Source: Achromobacter sp. HZ34 | GTDB taxonomy: Bacteria; Pseudomonadota; Gammaproteobacteria; Burkholderiales; Burkholderiaceae_B | Assembly (NCBI RefSeq): GCF_002209485.1 | Contig: NZ_NJIX01000010.1 | Coordinates: forward strand, 124,001 to 188,000 | Reading direction: 5' to 3' | Length of the DNA: 64,000 nt | In this document: piece by piece, positions 35,842 through 46,991 of the stretch | Layout: each line of letters begins with the position of its first letter | Position numbering within the stretch: the first letter of the stretch is position 1 | Translations under genes and position numbers: made by a program | Notes under the pieces: model-generated | Told to the model about the DNA's origin: nothing | What the model saw: only the letters and a program-made list of their open reading frames with translations | Databases searched by the model: none

Positions 35842-36984
35842 ATGAAAAAGACTCTGCTCGCTGCCGCCCTGCTCGCCGGCTTCGCTGGTGCCGCTCAGGC
35901 AGAAACGTCGGTCACCCTGTACGGGATCGTCGACATCGGTGTTGGCTATCAACAAATCAAGGGCGGTGGTTTCGACAAGCAGTCGAAGTTCGGCTTGGCG
36001 AACGGCGTCCAAAACGGTTCGCGCTGGGGTCTGCGTGGTAGCGAAGATCTGGGTGACGGTCTGCGCGCTGTCTTCACCCTGGAATCGGGCTTCAACTCGG
36101 CTGACGGTCAGTCGGCTCAAGGTGGCCGCCTGTTCGGTCGTCAAGCCACTCTGGGTCTGGCTAGCAACTCCTGGGGCCAGCTGGACTTCGGCCGCCAAAC
36201 CAACATCGCTTCGAAGTTCTTCGGCTCGATCGACCCGTTCGCTGAAGGCTTCAACATGGCCAACATCGGTACGGCCTTCAGCTCGGCGAACACGACCCGC
36301 TACGACAACATGGTTCTGTACCAAACCCCCGTGTTTGGTGGCTTCCAAGCTGGCGCTGGCTACTCGTTCAACATCGATGACACGAACGCCGCTCAAACCG
36401 GCTATCGCACGAACAACAACCAACGCGGCATCACCGCTGGTGTTCGTTACGTCAACGGCCCGATCAACATCGCCGCCGCCTACGACCAACTGAACCGCAG
36501 CGAAACCGACACGACCGGTGCCAACACCGGCGATCGTATCCGCGCCTGGTTGGTTGGTGGTACGTACGACTTCGAAGTTGTGAAGCTGGCTTTGGCCTAC
36601 GGCCAAACCAAGGATGGCTGGATCCAAGCCTCGTCGATCGTCGGCCCGTTCTCGGGTTCGGCTCCTTCGGGCCTGCCGGGCAACCTGACCTCGAACGCCT
36701 ATCGTGACGGCCTGAAGGTCAACTCGTACTTGGTCGGTCTGTCGGCCCCCATCGGCGGTGCTACCAGCATCTTCGGTTCGTGGCAGCGTCTGGACCCGAA
36801 CAATGGCAATTTCTACGCCACGGGTAACAACGACGAAACCACCAACGTGTTCTCGCTCGGCGCCACCTACGACCTGTCCAAGCGTACCAACCTGTACGCC
36901 GTGGCTTCGTACGCCAAGGACTACGCCTTCGTGGACGGCCTGAAGTCGACCATGGGCGTTGTCGGTATCCGTCACCGCTTCTAA
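35842..36984 (+). CDS. Gram-negative general porin (outer-membrane, trimeric)
   Basis: A 380-aa outer-membrane porin of the beta-proteobacterial 16-strand type. The signal peptide is MKKTLLAAALLAGFAGAAQA. The mature start ETSVTLYGIVDIGVGY, the FGLANGVQNGSRWGLRGSEDLGDGLRAVFTLESGFN segment, GRQATLGLASNSWGQLDFGRQ and the C-terminal GIRHRF with terminal Phe are typical. GGAG lies 11 bases before the ATG at 35842. Codons are more biased to GGT, GCT and CGT than in neighbouring genes, as in very highly expressed genes. A strong terminator follows. Placement next to nuoA is known from Bordetella genomes. Confidence 0.96.
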   Translation: MKKTLLAAALLAGFAGAAQAETSVTLYGIVDIGVGYQQIKGGGFDKQSKFGLANGVQNGSRWGLRGSEDLGDGLRAVFTLESGFNSADGQSAQGGRLFGRQATLGLASNSWGQLDFGRQTNIASKFFGSIDPFAEGFNMANIGTAFSSANTTRYDNMVLYQTPVFGGFQAGAGYSFNIDDTNAAQTGYRTNNNQRGITAGVRYVNGPINIAAAYDQLNRSETDTTGANTGDRIRAWLVGGTYDFEVVKLALAYGQTKDGWIQASSIVGPFSGSAPSGLPGNLTSNAYRDGLKVNSYLVGLSAPIGGATSIFGSWQRLDPNNGNFYATGNNDETTNVFSLGATYDLSKRTNLYAVASYAKDYAFVDGLKSTMGVVGIRHRF

Positions 36985-37079
36985 TCGAGCGTAGGACGGG
37001 CAACCGTCCTTGTTCGAGTTGCATCGGCTCGACCGGTGCGGCAAAAAGTAATACCGGGCAAGGCGCAAGCCCTGCCTTT

Positions 37080-37107
37080 AAAAGCCATCCTCGCGGATGG
37101 CTTTTTT
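37080..37107 (+). terminator. Rho-independent terminator of the porin gene
   Basis: AAAAGCCATCC (37080-37090) and GGATGGCTTTT (37095-37105) form a perfect 11-base stem with loop TCGC, followed by a T-rich tract. It lies 95 bases after the porin stop. Confidence 0.93.
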
Positions 37108-37229
37108 ATTTTGTCCGGATGCTTATCGGCTTTCGTTTATCGGCTGCCCTGATCGGCGCTGCAAGGTACAATCCACCCGCTACAAAACGCAGCGGGGGCA
37201 GCGGTTTGCGGCGTCGTGGCTGGCTGGCG

Positions 37230-37243
37230 CTCTTATATAAGAG
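37230..37243. promoter_or_regulatory. Perfect 14-base palindrome upstream of nuoA
   Basis: CTCTTATATAAGAG is a perfect even palindrome lying 78-91 bases before the nuoA start, in AT-rich contrast to the surrounding sequence, with near-matching GCG and CGC flanks. It could be a regulator binding site or overlap the -10 region (TATATA/TATAAG) of the main nuo promoter. The protein is unknown. Confidence 0.5.
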
Positions 37244-37320
37244 ACGCAACACAGTTCAGCCGTAAGTAACGGTCAAAATGCTACAATCCAAAGGTTTGTG
37301 CATATGACGGACGCGCCAGA

Positions 37321-37680
37321 ATGAATCTGCAAGAATATTTCCCCGTTCTGCTCTTTATCGTCGTGGCAACGGGTATTGGCTTTGCGCTGCTGACCGCAGG
37401 CTCGCTACTCGGCCCCCGGCGCCCCTACGCGGAAAAACTCGCTCCCTATGAGTGCGGCTTCGAAGCTTTCGAAGACGCCCGCATGAAGTTCGACGTGCGT
37501 TATTACCTCGTCGCTATCCTATTCATCCTGTTCGACCTCGAAATCGCTTTCCTGTTTCCTTGGGCCATCGCGCACGGCGCAGTAGGCCTGGTGGGTTTCT
37601 GGACAGTCATGATTTTCCTGGCCGTGCTGACGGTGGGTTTCATTTACGAATGGAAGAAGGGCGCGCTCGACTGGGAATAA
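37321..37680 (+). CDS. nuoA: NADH-quinone oxidoreductase subunit A
   Basis: 119-aa membrane subunit of respiratory complex I with three helices. Characteristic motifs are [41 protein letters not shown]. The conserved loop cysteine and acidic residues sit near the quinone entry and the E-channel. First gene of the 14-gene nuo operon, 37 bases upstream of nuoB. Full length; the ATG at 37321 opens with [13 protein letters not shown] as in homologues. Confidence 0.97.
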   Translation: MNLQEYFPVLLFIVVATGIGFALLTAGSLLGPRRPYAEKLAPYECGFEAFEDARMKFDVRYYLVAILFILFDLEIAFLFPWAIAHGAVGLVGFWTVMIFLAVLTVGFIYEWKKGALDWE

Positions 37681-37716
37681 TCCTTCCAGGTCCCGATCAC
37701 GCTAGCAGAGACGAAT

Positions 37717-38196
37717 ATGGCTATTGAAGAAGGCTTAAACAAGCAGGGCTTTATCACCACCAGCGCTGACAAGTTCATCAACTGGGCGAAGACCGGTTCG
37801 ATGTGGCCGATGACCTTTGGTCTGGCCTGTTGCGCGGTGGAGATGATGCACGCGGGCGCCGCCCGCTACGACCTGGACCAGTTCGGGATCATCTTCCGTC
37901 CCAGTCCGCGTCAGTCCGACCTGATGATCGTCGCCGGCACCCTGTGCAACAAGATGGCGCCGGCCCTGCGCAAGGTCTATGACCAGATGCCGGAACCGCG
38001 CTGGGTGGTGTCGATGGGCTCCTGTGCGAACGGGGGCGGCTATTACCACTACTCGTATTCGGTCGTGCGTGGTTGCGATCGTATCGTGCCGGTCGATGTT
38101 TATGTGCCGGGTTGCCCGCCCACGGCGGAGGCGCTGGTCTACGGTCTGCTGCAGATGCAGGACAAGATCCGTCGGACCAACACCATCGCGCGCTAA
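37717..38196 (+). CDS. nuoB: NADH-quinone oxidoreductase subunit B
   Basis: 159-aa peripheral subunit that carries iron-sulfur cluster N2, which passes electrons to ubiquinone. Ligands are visible in [23 protein letters not shown] (tandem Cys), [38 protein letters not shown]. The N2 tandem cysteine motif, loops and length are normal. Lies between nuoA and nuoC in the standard order. Confidence 0.97.
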   Translation: MAIEEGLNKQGFITTSADKFINWAKTGSMWPMTFGLACCAVEMMHAGAARYDLDQFGIIFRPSPRQSDLMIVAGTLCNKMAPALRKVYDQMPEPRWVVSMGSCANGGGYYHYSYSVVRGCDRIVPVDVYVPGCPPTAEALVYGLLQMQDKIRRTNTIAR

Positions 38197-38247
38197 GCGC
38201 GGCCTTGGCCGCGCATCTGTTTTGCGTGGCTCACCTACTCGTTGAAG

Positions 38248-38874
38248 ATGATGACCAGGCTCGAAACCCTGAAAAACAACCTGCTGGCCGCGTTTGGCGA
38301 CGCAATCGTGCTGAACGAGGCCCTGGGTGAACTGACTCTCGAAGTTCCGCCGGCGCAATGGGTGTCGGCCTGCAACAAGCTGCGCACCGATGCGACGCTG
38401 CGCTTCGAATCCTGTGTGGACCTGTGCGGCGTCGACTACCTGACCTGGGGCAATGGCTCGCGCCAGGAAGCCGAGGAAAAGGCCGGCCGCGCGCAAGGTA
38501 CCCGCTACGCCGTCGTCGTGCACCTGCTGTCGGTTGAACATAACTGGCGCCTGCGCGTGCGTACCTGGGCTGCCCAGGACGATTTCCCCATGGTCTCCTC
38601 GCTGATCGAATGCTGGCCCGGTGTCAGCTGGTACGAGCGTGAAGCGTTCGACCTGTACGGCATCGTGTTCGAAGGCCACCCAGACCTGCGCCGCATCCTG
38701 ACGGACTATGGCTTCATCGGCCATCCCTTCCGCAAGGACTTCCCGCTGTCCGGCAACGTCGAGATGCGCTACGACCCCGAACAGCGCCGCGTCATTTACC
38801 AGCCGGTCACCATCGATCCGCGTGAAATCACGCCGCGCGTCGTGCGCGAAGACACTTACGGAGCCGGTCGCTGA
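38248..38874 (+). CDS. nuoC: NADH-quinone oxidoreductase subunit C
   Basis: ~208-aa hydrophilic (30-kDa) subunit of complex I. Its signature lies in the second half: [42 protein letters not shown]. The start is ambiguous: TTG 38242, ATG 38248 and ATG 38251 are in frame with no strong ribosome site. I chose the first ATG. The stop is followed two bases later by the nuoD start, so the two are coupled. It is a separate gene, not fused to nuoD as in enteric bacteria. Confidence 0.95.
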   Translation: MMTRLETLKNNLLAAFGDAIVLNEALGELTLEVPPAQWVSACNKLRTDATLRFESCVDLCGVDYLTWGNGSRQEAEEKAGRAQGTRYAVVVHLLSVEHNWRLRVRTWAAQDDFPMVSSLIECWPGVSWYEREAFDLYGIVFEGHPDLRRILTDYGFIGHPFRKDFPLSGNVEMRYDPEQRRVIYQPVTIDPREITPRVVREDTYGAGR

Positions 38875-38876
38875 TC

Positions 38877-40130
38877 ATGGCTGAAATCAAGAACTACACG
38901 CTCAACTTCGGGCCGCAGCACCCGGCCGCGCACGGGGTGTTGCGCCTGGTGCTGGAACTGGACGGCGAAGTGATCCAGCGCGCCGACCCGCACATCGGCC
39001 TGCTGCACCGCGCCACCGAGAAGCTGGCCGAGCACAAGACCTACATCCAGGCGCTGCCCTATATGGACCGCCTGGACTACGTGTCCATGATGTGCAACGA
39101 GCACGCCTATGTCATGGCCATCGAGAAGCTGCTGGGCGTCGAAGCGCCGCTGCGCGCGCAATACATCCGGGTGATGTTCGATGAAATCACCCGCGTCCTG
39201 AACCACCTGATGTCGCTGGGTTCGCACGCGCTGGACGTGGGCGCCATGGCGGTCTTCCTGTACGCCTTCCGCGAACGCGAAGACCTGATGGACTGCTACG
39301 AAGCCGTGTCGGGCGCGCGCATGCACGCGGCCTACTACCGTCCCGGCGGCGTGTATCGCGACCTGCCGGACACCATGCCGCAGCAGGCCGGCAGCAAGTA
39401 CCGCAGCGAAAAGGAAATGCGCCAGTGGAACGAGGCCCGTTCCGGCTCGCTGCTGGATTTCATTGAAGATTTCACCAATCGCTTCCCCGCCTGCGTCGAC
39501 GAGTACGAGACCCTGCTCACCGACAACCGCATCTGGAAGCAGCGCCTGGTGGGTATCGGCGTGGTCGATCCGGATCGCGCCAAGGCGCTGGGCTTCACCG
39601 GCCCGATGTTGCGTGGCTCGGGCGTGGCCTGGGACCTGCGCAAGACGCAGCCGTATGAAGTCTACGATCTGCTGGACTTCGATATTCCCGTCGGCGTGAA
39701 CGGCGACTGCTACGACCGCTACCTGGTGCGCGTGAACGAGTTGCGCCAGAGTAACCGCATCATCCGCCAGTGCGTCGAGTGGCTGCGCAACAACCCCGGC
39801 CCGGTGATGATCGACAACCACAAGGTGGCGCCGCCCAAGCGCACGGCCATGAAGACCAACATGGAAGAGCTGATTCACCATTTCAAGCTCTTCACGGAAG
39901 GTTTCCACGTGCCGCCGGGCGAAGCGTATGCCGCGGTCGAGCATCCCAAAGGCGAATTCGGTATCTACCTGGTGTCCGATGGCGCCAACAAGCCTTACCG
40001 CCTGAAGATCCGCGCGCCCGGTTTCGCCCACTTGCATGCGCTGGACGAGATGTCGCGCGGCCACATGATCGCCGACGCTGTCACGATCATCGGCACGCAG
40101 GACATCGTGTTTGGCGAAATCGATCGCTAA
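38877..40130 (+). CDS. nuoD: NADH-quinone oxidoreductase subunit D
   Basis: 417-aa (49-kDa) subunit lining the quinone-binding cavity together with NuoB. Motifs are [22 protein letters not shown] at the start, [40 protein letters not shown], and the C-terminal [25 protein letters not shown]. Full length. Followed by a 90-base gap containing a stable hairpin before nuoE, the only substantial break in the front half of the operon. Confidence 0.97.
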   Translation: MAEIKNYTLNFGPQHPAAHGVLRLVLELDGEVIQRADPHIGLLHRATEKLAEHKTYIQALPYMDRLDYVSMMCNEHAYVMAIEKLLGVEAPLRAQYIRVMFDEITRVLNHLMSLGSHALDVGAMAVFLYAFREREDLMDCYEAVSGARMHAAYYRPGGVYRDLPDTMPQQAGSKYRSEKEMRQWNEARSGSLLDFIEDFTNRFPACVDEYETLLTDNRIWKQRLVGIGVVDPDRAKALGFTGPMLRGSGVAWDLRKTQPYEVYDLLDFDIPVGVNGDCYDRYLVRVNELRQSNRIIRQCVEWLRNNPGPVMIDNHKVAPPKRTAMKTNMEELIHHFKLFTEGFHVPPGEAYAAVEHPKGEFGIYLVSDGANKPYRLKIRAPGFAHLHALDEMSRGHMIADAVTIIGTQDIVFGEIDR

Positions 40131-40163
40131 GGCGTCACCAGGACTTAGAAGAAAGACCCGAAC

Positions 40164-40200
40164 CGAGAGACTCCTGCGCCGTACCTGTACGGGTCTCTCG
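40164..40200 (+). other. Mid-operon hairpin between nuoD and nuoE
   Basis: CGAGAGACTC (40164-40173) pairs with GGGTCTCTCG (40191-40200) through ten base pairs with one G-U wobble. The loop contains GTACCTGTAC, which can pair further. It lies 20 bases before the nuoE ATG and has no U-run after it. Likely an mRNA processing or stability element separating the nuoA-D and nuoE-N segments. Confidence 0.6.
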
Positions 40201-40220
40201 CTCAATCCGGATTCAAACTT

Positions 40221-40715
40221 ATGCTGCTTTCCGAACAGGCTTACCAGAAAATCGACCGGGAACTGTCCAAGTTCCCCGGCGATCAGAAGCAGTCGGCCAT
40301 CATGGCTTCCCTGGCGATCGCCCAGGACGAGCAGGGTTGGTTGTCGACCGAGATCATCGAGGACGTGGCCAATTATCTTGGCGTTCCCCCCATCGCCGTG
40401 CAGGAGGTCGCGACCTTCTACAACATGTTCGACGTGAACAAGGTGGGCAAGCACAAGATCAGCGTCTGTACCAACCTGCCTTGCGCGCTGCGTGACGGCG
40501 AAAAGGCCGGCGACTACCTCAAGCGCAAGCTGGGCATCGACTACCGCGGCACCACGGCCGACGGCCTGTTCACCCTGGTCGAGGGCGAATGCATGGGCGC
40601 CTGTGGCGACTCTCCGGTGCTGATCGTGAACAACAAGCACATGTGCGTGCGCATGTCCGAAGAAAAGCTGGATGCGCTGGTGGACAGCTTGAAGACGCAA
40701 GGAGAGTCGGCATGA
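40221..40715 (+). CDS. nuoE: NADH-quinone oxidoreductase subunit E
   Basis: 164-aa (24-kDa) thioredoxin-fold subunit with the N1a [2Fe-2S] cluster. The four ligands appear as [12 protein letters not shown] (C-x4-C variant) and [11 protein letters not shown]. Works with NuoF in the NADH-oxidising tip of complex I. The stop overlaps the nuoF start as ATGA. Full length. Confidence 0.96.
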   Translation: MLLSEQAYQKIDRELSKFPGDQKQSAIMASLAIAQDEQGWLSTEIIEDVANYLGVPPIAVQEVATFYNMFDVNKVGKHKISVCTNLPCALRDGEKAGDYLKRKLGIDYRGTTADGLFTLVEGECMGACGDSPVLIVNNKHMCVRMSEEKLDALVDSLKTQGESA

Positions 40716-42079
40716 ACGCGCCGGACTTGTACCGTCAGTTTTCCCAGGGCCTGGATCCCAATCCGCTCAACGACCTGTCGCAGTCCATGTGCCTGCACGG
40801 CCGCCATATCGGTGCGCAGATCCTGGACGGCCTGGATGGCCAGAACTGGCGCCTGGAAGAGTACGTCAAGCGCGGCGGCTACGAAGCCCTGCGCAAGATC
40901 CTGACCACCGGCATGAAGCCGGAAGACGTGATCGCCGAAGTCAAGGCGTCGGGCCTGCGCGGCCGCGGCGGCGCAGGCTTCCCCACCGGCCTGAAGTGGA
41001 GCTTCATGCCGCGTACGTTCCCGGGCCAGAAGTATCTCGTCTGCAATTCAGATGAGGGCGAACCGGGCACGTTCAAGGACCGCGACATCCTGCGCTTCAA
41101 CCCGCACATCGTCATCGAAGGCATGGCCATCGCCGCCTTCGCGATGGGCATCTCGGTGGGCTACAACTACATCCACGGCGAAATCTTCGAGGTCTATGAC
41201 CGTTTCGAGGAAGCGCTGGAAGAGGCGCGCGCCGCCGGCTTCCTGGGTGACAAGCTGCTGGGTTCGGAGTTCAGCTTCCAGCTGCACGCCTTCCACGGCT
41301 ACGGTGCGTACATCTGCGGCGAGGAAACCGCGCTGCTCGAATCGCTGGAAGGCAAGAAAGGCCAGCCGCGCTTCAAGCCGCCGTTCCCGGCCAGCTTCGG
41401 CCTGTACGGCAAGCCCACCACGATCAACAACACCGAAACGTTCGCGGCGGTGCCCTGGATCATCCGCAACGGCGGCCAGCAGTACCTGGAAGTGGGCAAG
41501 CCCAACAACGGCGGCACCAAGATCTTCTCGATCACCGGCGACGTCGAACGTCCCGGTAACTACGAGATCCCGATGGGCACGCCGTTCTCCAAGCTGCTGG
41601 AGCTGGCGGGCGGCATGCGGGGCGGACGCCAGCTGAAGGCCGTCATTCCTGGCGGTTCCAGCGCACCGGTGCTGCCGGCCAACATCATCATGGAAACCAC
41701 GATGGACTATGACTCCATCGCCAAGGCGGGTTCCATGCTGGGTTCGGGCGCGGTCATCGTCATGGACGACACGCGCTGCATGGTCAAGTCGCTGCTGCGA
41801 CTGTCCTATTTCTACTTCGAGGAAAGCTGCGGCCAGTGCACGCCGTGCCGTGAAGGCACGGGCTGGCTGTACCGCATGGTCCAGCGTATCGAGCACGGCC
41901 ACGGCCGTCCGGAAGACCTGGACATGCTGGACAACGTCGCCGGCAACATCATGGGCCGCACCATTTGCGCCCTGGGCGACGCTGCCGCCATGCCGGTACG
42001 AGGCTTTCTGAAGCATTTTCGTGACGAATTCGCGCACCACATCGAGCACAAGTCGTGTGTGGTCCCGCAATATCTGTAG
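40712..42079 (+). CDS. nuoF: NADH-quinone oxidoreductase subunit F
   Basis: 455-aa (51-kDa) subunit that binds NADH and FMN and holds cluster N3. Seen are the glycine-rich NADH/FMN region [47 protein letters not shown], and the [4Fe-4S] motif [12 protein letters not shown] with the distal Cys in [11 protein letters not shown]. The frame is open to 40589, but the ATG at 40712 is coupled to the nuoE stop and gives the family N-terminus. Confidence 0.97.
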   Translation: MNAPDLYRQFSQGLDPNPLNDLSQSMCLHGRHIGAQILDGLDGQNWRLEEYVKRGGYEALRKILTTGMKPEDVIAEVKASGLRGRGGAGFPTGLKWSFMPRTFPGQKYLVCNSDEGEPGTFKDRDILRFNPHIVIEGMAIAAFAMGISVGYNYIHGEIFEVYDRFEEALEEARAAGFLGDKLLGSEFSFQLHAFHGYGAYICGEETALLESLEGKKGQPRFKPPFPASFGLYGKPTTINNTETFAAVPWIIRNGGQQYLEVGKPNNGGTKIFSITGDVERPGNYEIPMGTPFSKLLELAGGMRGGRQLKAVIPGGSSAPVLPANIIMETTMDYDSIAKAGSMLGSGAVIVMDDTRCMVKSLLRLSYFYFEESCGQCTPCREGTGWLYRMVQRIEHGHGRPEDLDMLDNVAGNIMGRTICALGDAAAMPVRGFLKHFRDEFAHHIEHKSCVVPQYL

Positions 42080-42094
42080 GTCCCAGGAACAGCA

Positions 42095-44422
42095 ATGGTT
42101 GAACTAACCGTCGACGGCAACAAGGTAGAAGTGCCCGAAGGCAGCATGGTGATGCATGCAGCCCAGAAAGTCGGGCAGTACGTGCCGCATTTCTGCTACC
42201 ACAAGAAGCTCTCCATCGCGGCCAATTGCCGCATGTGCCTGGTCGAAGTGGAGAAGGCGCCCAAGGCCCTGCCGGCCTGCGCCACGCCCGTGACCAACGG
42301 CATGGTGGTCTTCACCAATTCGGAAAAAGCCAAGGCCGCGCAAAAGTCGGTCATGGAATTCCTGTTGATCAACCACCCGCTGGATTGCCCGATCTGCGAC
42401 CAGGGCGGTGAGTGCCAGCTGCAGGATCTGGCCGTCGGTTACGGCGGCTCGGCCTCGCGCTATCACGAAGAAAAGCGCGTGGTGTTCCACAAGGACCTGG
42501 GCCCGCTGGTGTCGGCCGAGGAAATGAGCCGCTGCATCCACTGCACCCGTTGCGTGCGCTTCGGCCAGGAAATCGCCGGCGTCATGGAACTGGGCATGCT
42601 GGGCCGCGGCGAGCATTCCGAGATCACCACCTTCGTGGGCCGCACCATCGAGTCGGAACTGTCCGGCAACATGATCGACCTCTGTCCCGTCGGCGCGCTG
42701 ACCTCCAAGCCGTTCCGCTACAGCGCCCGTACCTGGGAACTGGCGCGGCGCCGCTCGGTCAGCCCGCATGACAGCGTGGGCGCCAACCTGGTGGTACAGG
42801 TGAAGGGCGAAGAAGTGCTGCGCGTGGTGCCGTTCGAGAATGACGCCGTCAACGAGTGCTGGATCAGCGACCGTGACCGTTTCTCGTATGAAGGCCTGAA
42901 CAGCGAAGACCGCCTGAGCGTGCCGATGATCCGCAACGCCGACGGCACCTGGCGCGAAGCCTCGTGGGCCGATGCGCTGCAGACCGTGGGGCAGGGCCTG
43001 GCCCGCGTACGCGACAGCTTCGGCGCCGGCCAGATCGGCGCCTTGGCCACCGAATACTCGACCACTGAAGAATTCGCCTTGCTGGGCCGCCTGGTGCGCG
43101 CCCTCGGTTCGGAAAACATCGACTTCCGCCTGCGCCAGACGGACTCGGCCTTCGACGCCGCGCTCAATGGCGCGCCGTGGCTGGGCATGCCGATCGCCGA
43201 CCTGGATACGCTGGACCGCGTGCTGGTCGTCGGATCCTTCCTGCGCAAGGATCACCCGCTGTTCGCGCAACGCCTGCGCCAGGCCGCCAAGCGCGGCACC
43301 CAGGTGCTGCTGCTCGACAGCGTGGCCGACGATCCGCTGCTGCCGGTGGCCGCGCGCCTGACCGTGGCACCGTCCGAGCTGCCGCGCGCCCTGGCCGAAG
43401 TGGCCGTGGCGCTGGCCCAGTTGAAGGGCCAGGCCGTGCCGGCTGAATTCGCGTCCGTGACGCCTGGCGAAAACGCCAAGCTGATCGCCGCCAGCCTGAC
43501 CTCCGGCGCCAATGCCGGCGTGTTCATGGGCAATATGGCCGTGGCTTCGGGCGAGGCTTCGACCCTGGCCGCCAACGCCCAGGCCGTCGCGGAACTGGCG
43601 GGTGCCCGCTTCGGGTTCCTGACCTCGGGCGGCAACACCGTCGGCGGCTACCTGGCCGGCGCCGTGCCGGGCAAGGGTGGCAAGAACGCCGCCGCCATGC
43701 TGGCCGACCCGCTCAAGGCCTACGTCGTGCTGCACGCCGAGCCGCTGCTGGATGCCGACAACGGCCCGCAAGCCGTGGCTGCCTTGCGCGATGCGCAGTT
43801 TGCGGTGGCGCTGACTTCCTACCGTTCGGCCGCGGCCGACTGGGCCGACGTCATGCTGCCGGTGGCGCCGTTCACGGAAACCTCGGGCACCTACGTCAAC
43901 GCCCAAGGCCTGGCGCAGAGCTTCAAGGGCACCGTGGCGCCGCACGGCGAAAGCCGTCCGGGCTGGAAGGTGCTGCGCGTGCTGGGCAACGTGCTGCACC
44001 TGCCCGGCTTCGACGACGAGACCTCGGAATCGGTGCGCGACGCGGCCTTGTCCGGCGGCATCGAAGGCCGTCTGTCGAACCGCATCAACGCCGCTGTCGG
44101 CGTGGGCCAGGCGCTGTCGGGCCTGGAACGCGTCGCCGATGTGCCGATCTACCGTACCGACGCCATCGTGCGCCGCTCCGAGGCGCTGCAGGCCGCGCCC
44201 GCTTCGCGCGCGCCGACTGCCCGCATGAACGGCCGCACCCTGGCCGGCCTGGGGCTGACCGCCGGTGTGAAGGTGAAGATCGCCGGCGCTACCGGCAGCA
44301 TCGAACTGGAAACCGTGCAGGACGATGCGGTTGCCGATCGCGCCGTGCGTGTCGCGGCCGCCTTCGAGAAAACCGCCGGTCTGGGTGGTGCCTTTGGTCA
44401 AATTAGCGTGGAGCGTGCCTGA
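42095..44422 (+). CDS. nuoG: NADH-quinone oxidoreductase subunit G
   Basis: 775-aa (75-kDa) subunit carrying several iron-sulfur clusters. The N-terminal ferredoxin part has [20 protein letters not shown]. The middle has [20 protein letters not shown] and the C-x2-C-x2-C-type [17 protein letters not shown], followed by [18 protein letters not shown] molybdopterin-oxidoreductase-like domain follows from about residue 220, without metal cofactor. Ends one base inside the nuoH start codon (TGATGG), so translation is coupled. Confidence 0.96.
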   Translation: MVELTVDGNKVEVPEGSMVMHAAQKVGQYVPHFCYHKKLSIAANCRMCLVEVEKAPKALPACATPVTNGMVVFTNSEKAKAAQKSVMEFLLINHPLDCPICDQGGECQLQDLAVGYGGSASRYHEEKRVVFHKDLGPLVSAEEMSRCIHCTRCVRFGQEIAGVMELGMLGRGEHSEITTFVGRTIESELSGNMIDLCPVGALTSKPFRYSARTWELARRRSVSPHDSVGANLVVQVKGEEVLRVVPFENDAVNECWISDRDRFSYEGLNSEDRLSVPMIRNADGTWREASWADALQTVGQGLARVRDSFGAGQIGALATEYSTTEEFALLGRLVRALGSENIDFRLRQTDSAFDAALNGAPWLGMPIADLDTLDRVLVVGSFLRKDHPLFAQRLRQAAKRGTQVLLLDSVADDPLLPVAARLTVAPSELPRALAEVAVALAQLKGQAVPAEFASVTPGENAKLIAASLTSGANAGVFMGNMAVASGEASTLAANAQAVAELAGARFGFLTSGGNTVGGYLAGAVPGKGGKNAAAMLADPLKAYVVLHAEPLLDADNGPQAVAALRDAQFAVALTSYRSAAADWADVMLPVAPFTETSGTYVNAQGLAQSFKGTVAPHGESRPGWKVLRVLGNVLHLPGFDDETSESVRDAALSGGIEGRLSNRINAAVGVGQALSGLERVADVPIYRTDAIVRRSEALQAAPASRAPTARMNGRTLAGLGLTAGVKVKIAGATGSIELETVQDDAVADRAVRVAAAFEKTAGLGGAFGQISVERA

Positions 44423-45495
44423 TGGAATGGCTCAACACCCTGGAAGCGCAGGGCACGGCCTTGTTGGGCGCGACGCCCTGGCTGATCATCTGGACGATCA
44501 TCAAGATCGTCGTCATCGCGGTGCCCATCATTCTTTGCGTGGCTTATCTCACCTTGTGGGAACGCAAGATGATCGGTTTCATGCACGTGCGCCTCGGCCC
44601 CAACCGTGTCGGTATCAAGGGCCTGGCGCAGCCGTTCGCGGACGTGTTCAAGCTGCTGACCAAGGAAGTGATTCTTCCGACCGAGTCCAACCGCGTCCTG
44701 TTCATCCTGGCCCCCGTGGTCACGCTGATGCCGGCGCTGGCGGCCTGGGCGGTGGTGCCTTTCGGTCCGCAGGTAGTGCTGGCCAACGTCAACGCCGGCC
44801 TGCTGTACATCATGGCCATCACCTCGGTGGGTGTGTACGGCGTGATCGTGGCCGGCTGGGCGTCGAACTCCAAGTACGCGTTCCTGGGCGCCCTGCGCGC
44901 CGCCGCGCAGATGGTGTCGTATGAACTGGCCATCGGTTTCGTGCTGGTGACGGTGCTGCTGGTGTCGGGCAGCCTGAACATGAACGAGATCGTGATGGGG
45001 CAGGGCAAGGGCTGGTTCGCCTCGCACGGCATTACCTTCCTGTCATGGAACTGGTTGCCGCTGCTGCCGCTGTTCGTGATCTACGTGGTTTCGGCCGTGG
45101 CCGAAACCAACCGCCACCCCTTCGACGTGGTGGAAGGTGAATCGGAAATCGTGGCCGGCCACATGGTCGAGTACTCGGGTATGGCCTTCGCCCTGTTCTT
45201 CCTGGGTGAGTACGCCAACATGATCCTGCTGTCGGCCCTGGCATCGATCATGTTCCTGGGTGGCTGGATGTCGCCCATCGACATCGCGCCGCTGACCTGG
45301 ATCCCCGGCTGGATCTGGCTGGGCTTGAAGACGTTTGTCGTGGTTTCGATGTTCGTGTGGTTCCGCGCATCGTTCCCGCGTTACCGCTATGACCAGATCA
45401 TGCGTCTGGGCTGGAAAATTTTCATCCCGCTGACCGGTGTGTGGCTGCTGGTGGTGGCGATCTGGATGCAGACGCCCTGGAATATTTGGCGCTGA
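44422..45495 (+). CDS. nuoH: NADH-quinone oxidoreductase subunit H
   Basis: 357-aa membrane subunit with about eight helices that forms the quinone chamber with NuoB and NuoD. Family motifs are [41 protein letters not shown], the charged loop [38 protein letters not shown] and [19 protein letters not shown]. Full length. Overlaps nuoG by one base and is 21 bases before nuoI. Confidence 0.97.
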   Translation: MEWLNTLEAQGTALLGATPWLIIWTIIKIVVIAVPIILCVAYLTLWERKMIGFMHVRLGPNRVGIKGLAQPFADVFKLLTKEVILPTESNRVLFILAPVVTLMPALAAWAVVPFGPQVVLANVNAGLLYIMAITSVGVYGVIVAGWASNSKYAFLGALRAAAQMVSYELAIGFVLVTVLLVSGSLNMNEIVMGQGKGWFASHGITFLSWNWLPLLPLFVIYVVSAVAETNRHPFDVVEGESEIVAGHMVEYSGMAFALFFLGEYANMILLSALASIMFLGGWMSPIDIAPLTWIPGWIWLGLKTFVVVSMFVWFRASFPRYRYDQIMRLGWKIFIPLTGVWLLVVAIWMQTPWNIWR

Positions 45496-45516
45496 GCGAC
45501 AGGAAAAGGCTGGATT

Positions 45517-46005
45517 ATGGAAGCGATCAAGGATTTCTTCGGCAGTCTGTTGCTGACCGAACTGCTCAAGGGCATGCGCCTGACGGGCAAGTATTTCTTC
45601 AAGCGTAAGGTGACCCTGCGTTACCCCTACGAAAAAACGCCGGCTTCGCCGCGTTTCCGTGGCCTGCACGCGTTGCGCCGCTATCCCAACGGGGAAGAGC
45701 GCTGCATCGCCTGCAAGCTGTGCGAAGCGGTGTGCCCGGCGCTTGCCATCACCATCGAGTCGGAAGTGCGTGACGACGGTTCGCGCCGCACCTCGCGCTA
45801 CGACATCGACCTGACCAAGTGCATCTTCTGCGGATTCTGCGAAGAAAGCTGTCCGGTGGATTCCATCGTGGAAACGCACATCCACGAATACCACGGCGAA
45901 AAGCGCGGCGATCTGTACTTCACCAAAGACATGCTGTTGGCGGTGGGTGACCAGTTCGAAACCGAAATCGCCCGTCGTCGCACCGAAGACGCGCCATACC
46001 GTTGA
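45517..46005 (+). CDS. nuoI: NADH-quinone oxidoreductase subunit I
   Basis: 162-aa ferredoxin-like (23-kDa) subunit with clusters N6a and N6b. Both [4Fe-4S] motifs are intact: [16 protein letters not shown] and [17 protein letters not shown]. The N-terminal amphipathic segment contacts the membrane arm. Sits in the standard position between nuoH and nuoJ. Confidence 0.97.
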   Translation: MEAIKDFFGSLLLTELLKGMRLTGKYFFKRKVTLRYPYEKTPASPRFRGLHALRRYPNGEERCIACKLCEAVCPALAITIESEVRDDGSRRTSRYDIDLTKCIFCGFCEESCPVDSIVETHIHEYHGEKRGDLYFTKDMLLAVGDQFETEIARRRTEDAPYR

Positions 46006-46021
46006 TGCCTGGTACGACTCC

Positions 46022-46669
46022 ATGACTTTCACGACTGTACTTTTCTATCTGCTGGCCATCGTCCTGGTGGTGGCCGCCTTCCGTGTGATCACGGCACGCA
46101 GCCCGGTTACCGCCGTGCTGCACCTGATCCTCGTCTTCTTCAACGCTGCCTTGTTGTGGATGCTGCTGGGCGCCGAATTCCTGGCGCTGCTGCTGGTCCT
46201 GGTCTATGTGGGCGCGGTGATGGTGCTGTTCCTGTTCGTGGTGATGATGCTGGACATCCGCATGGGTGACCTGCGCGCGGGCCTGAAGAAGTACCTGCCC
46301 ATCGGCCTGGTGGTCGGCTTGGTGCTGGTGCTGGAAATGGCCTTCGTGCTGGGTACCACCTGGAACCAGCCGGGTGGCCCGGCCGCCATGGCCGCGGACT
46401 ACAACAACGCCCGCGCCCTGGGTACCGCCATGTACACCCAGTACACCTACGCCGTCGAAATCGGTGCGGCGATCCTGCTGGTGGGCATGGTCTCGGCCAT
46501 CGCGCTGACCCTGCGCCGCCGCCGCGACGTCAAGTACTTCAGTCCCGGCGATGCCGTCAAGGTACGCGCCCAGGACCGCTTCCGCATCGTCAAGATGCCG
46601 GCGCAGAGCGAACGCGCGCAAGCCGCCGCCCAGGCCGCTGCCGCCCCCGCCCAAGGAGAACAACAATGA
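46022..46669 (+). CDS. nuoJ: NADH-quinone oxidoreductase subunit J
   Basis: 215-aa membrane subunit with five helices ([74 protein letters not shown]). It contributes the flexible helix with a pi-bulge near the E-channel. The start at 46022 begins the first helix; the open frame continues upstream inside nuoI and is discounted. The C-terminus is a charged Gln/Ala/Arg-rich tail. Overlaps nuoK by four bases. Confidence 0.96.
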   Translation: MTFTTVLFYLLAIVLVVAAFRVITARSPVTAVLHLILVFFNAALLWMLLGAEFLALLLVLVYVGAVMVLFLFVVMMLDIRMGDLRAGLKKYLPIGLVVGLVLVLEMAFVLGTTWNQPGGPAAMAADYNNARALGTAMYTQYTYAVEIGAAILLVGMVSAIALTLRRRRDVKYFSPGDAVKVRAQDRFRIVKMPAQSERAQAAAQAAAAPAQGEQQ

Positions 46670-46974
46670 CGCTGACGCTGGCCCATTACCTGATACTGGG
46701 GGCGATTCTTTTCGCCATCGGCATCTTCGGCATCTTCCTGAACCGCCGCAACCTGATCATTCTGCTGATGTCCGTGGAGCTGATGCTCCTGGCCGTCAAT
46801 ATGAACTTCGTGGCGTTCTCGACCTGGAGCGGCGACCTCGCCGGTCAGGTCTTCGTGTTCTTCATCCTCACGGTCGCAGCCGCGGAAGCGGCCATCGGCC
46901 TGGCGATTCTGGTACTGCTGTTCCGTAACCTGAACACGATCAACGTTGACGAACTCGATCGCCTGAAGGGCTGA
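46666..46974 (+). CDS. nuoK: NADH-quinone oxidoreductase subunit K
   Basis: 102-aa, three-helix membrane subunit. Conserved glutamates in the second and third helices ([32 protein letters not shown]) are part of the proton path. The ATG overlaps the nuoJ stop (ATGA), and nuoL follows 17 bases later. Full length. Confidence 0.97.
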   Translation: MTLTLAHYLILGAILFAIGIFGIFLNRRNLIILLMSVELMLLAVNMNFVAFSTWSGDLAGQVFVFFILTVAAAEAAIGLAILVLLFRNLNTINVDELDRLKG

Positions 46975-46991
46975 CGGAGTCCGGGAAAAAA

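Larger units (their letters stand above)
36985..37320. other. Porin-nuoA intergenic region
   Basis: 336 bases with the porin terminator at 37080-37107 and a perfect palindrome CTCTTATATAAGAG at 37230-37243. A promoter-like AT-rich stretch with TACAAT lies near 37282-37288 before nuoA. No open frame is convincing. I saw no tRNA here, although some beta-proteobacteria carry tRNA-Leu just before nuoA. Confidence 0.6.

Noticed and set aside
37113-37320. tRNA-Leu before nuoA
   Set aside because: Looked for because some relatives have it there; no cloverleaf or TTCRA-type T-loop was found.
42104-44401. A 765-codon open frame on the minus strand
   Set aside because: Antisense to nuoG with shadow-type composition and no recognisable family.
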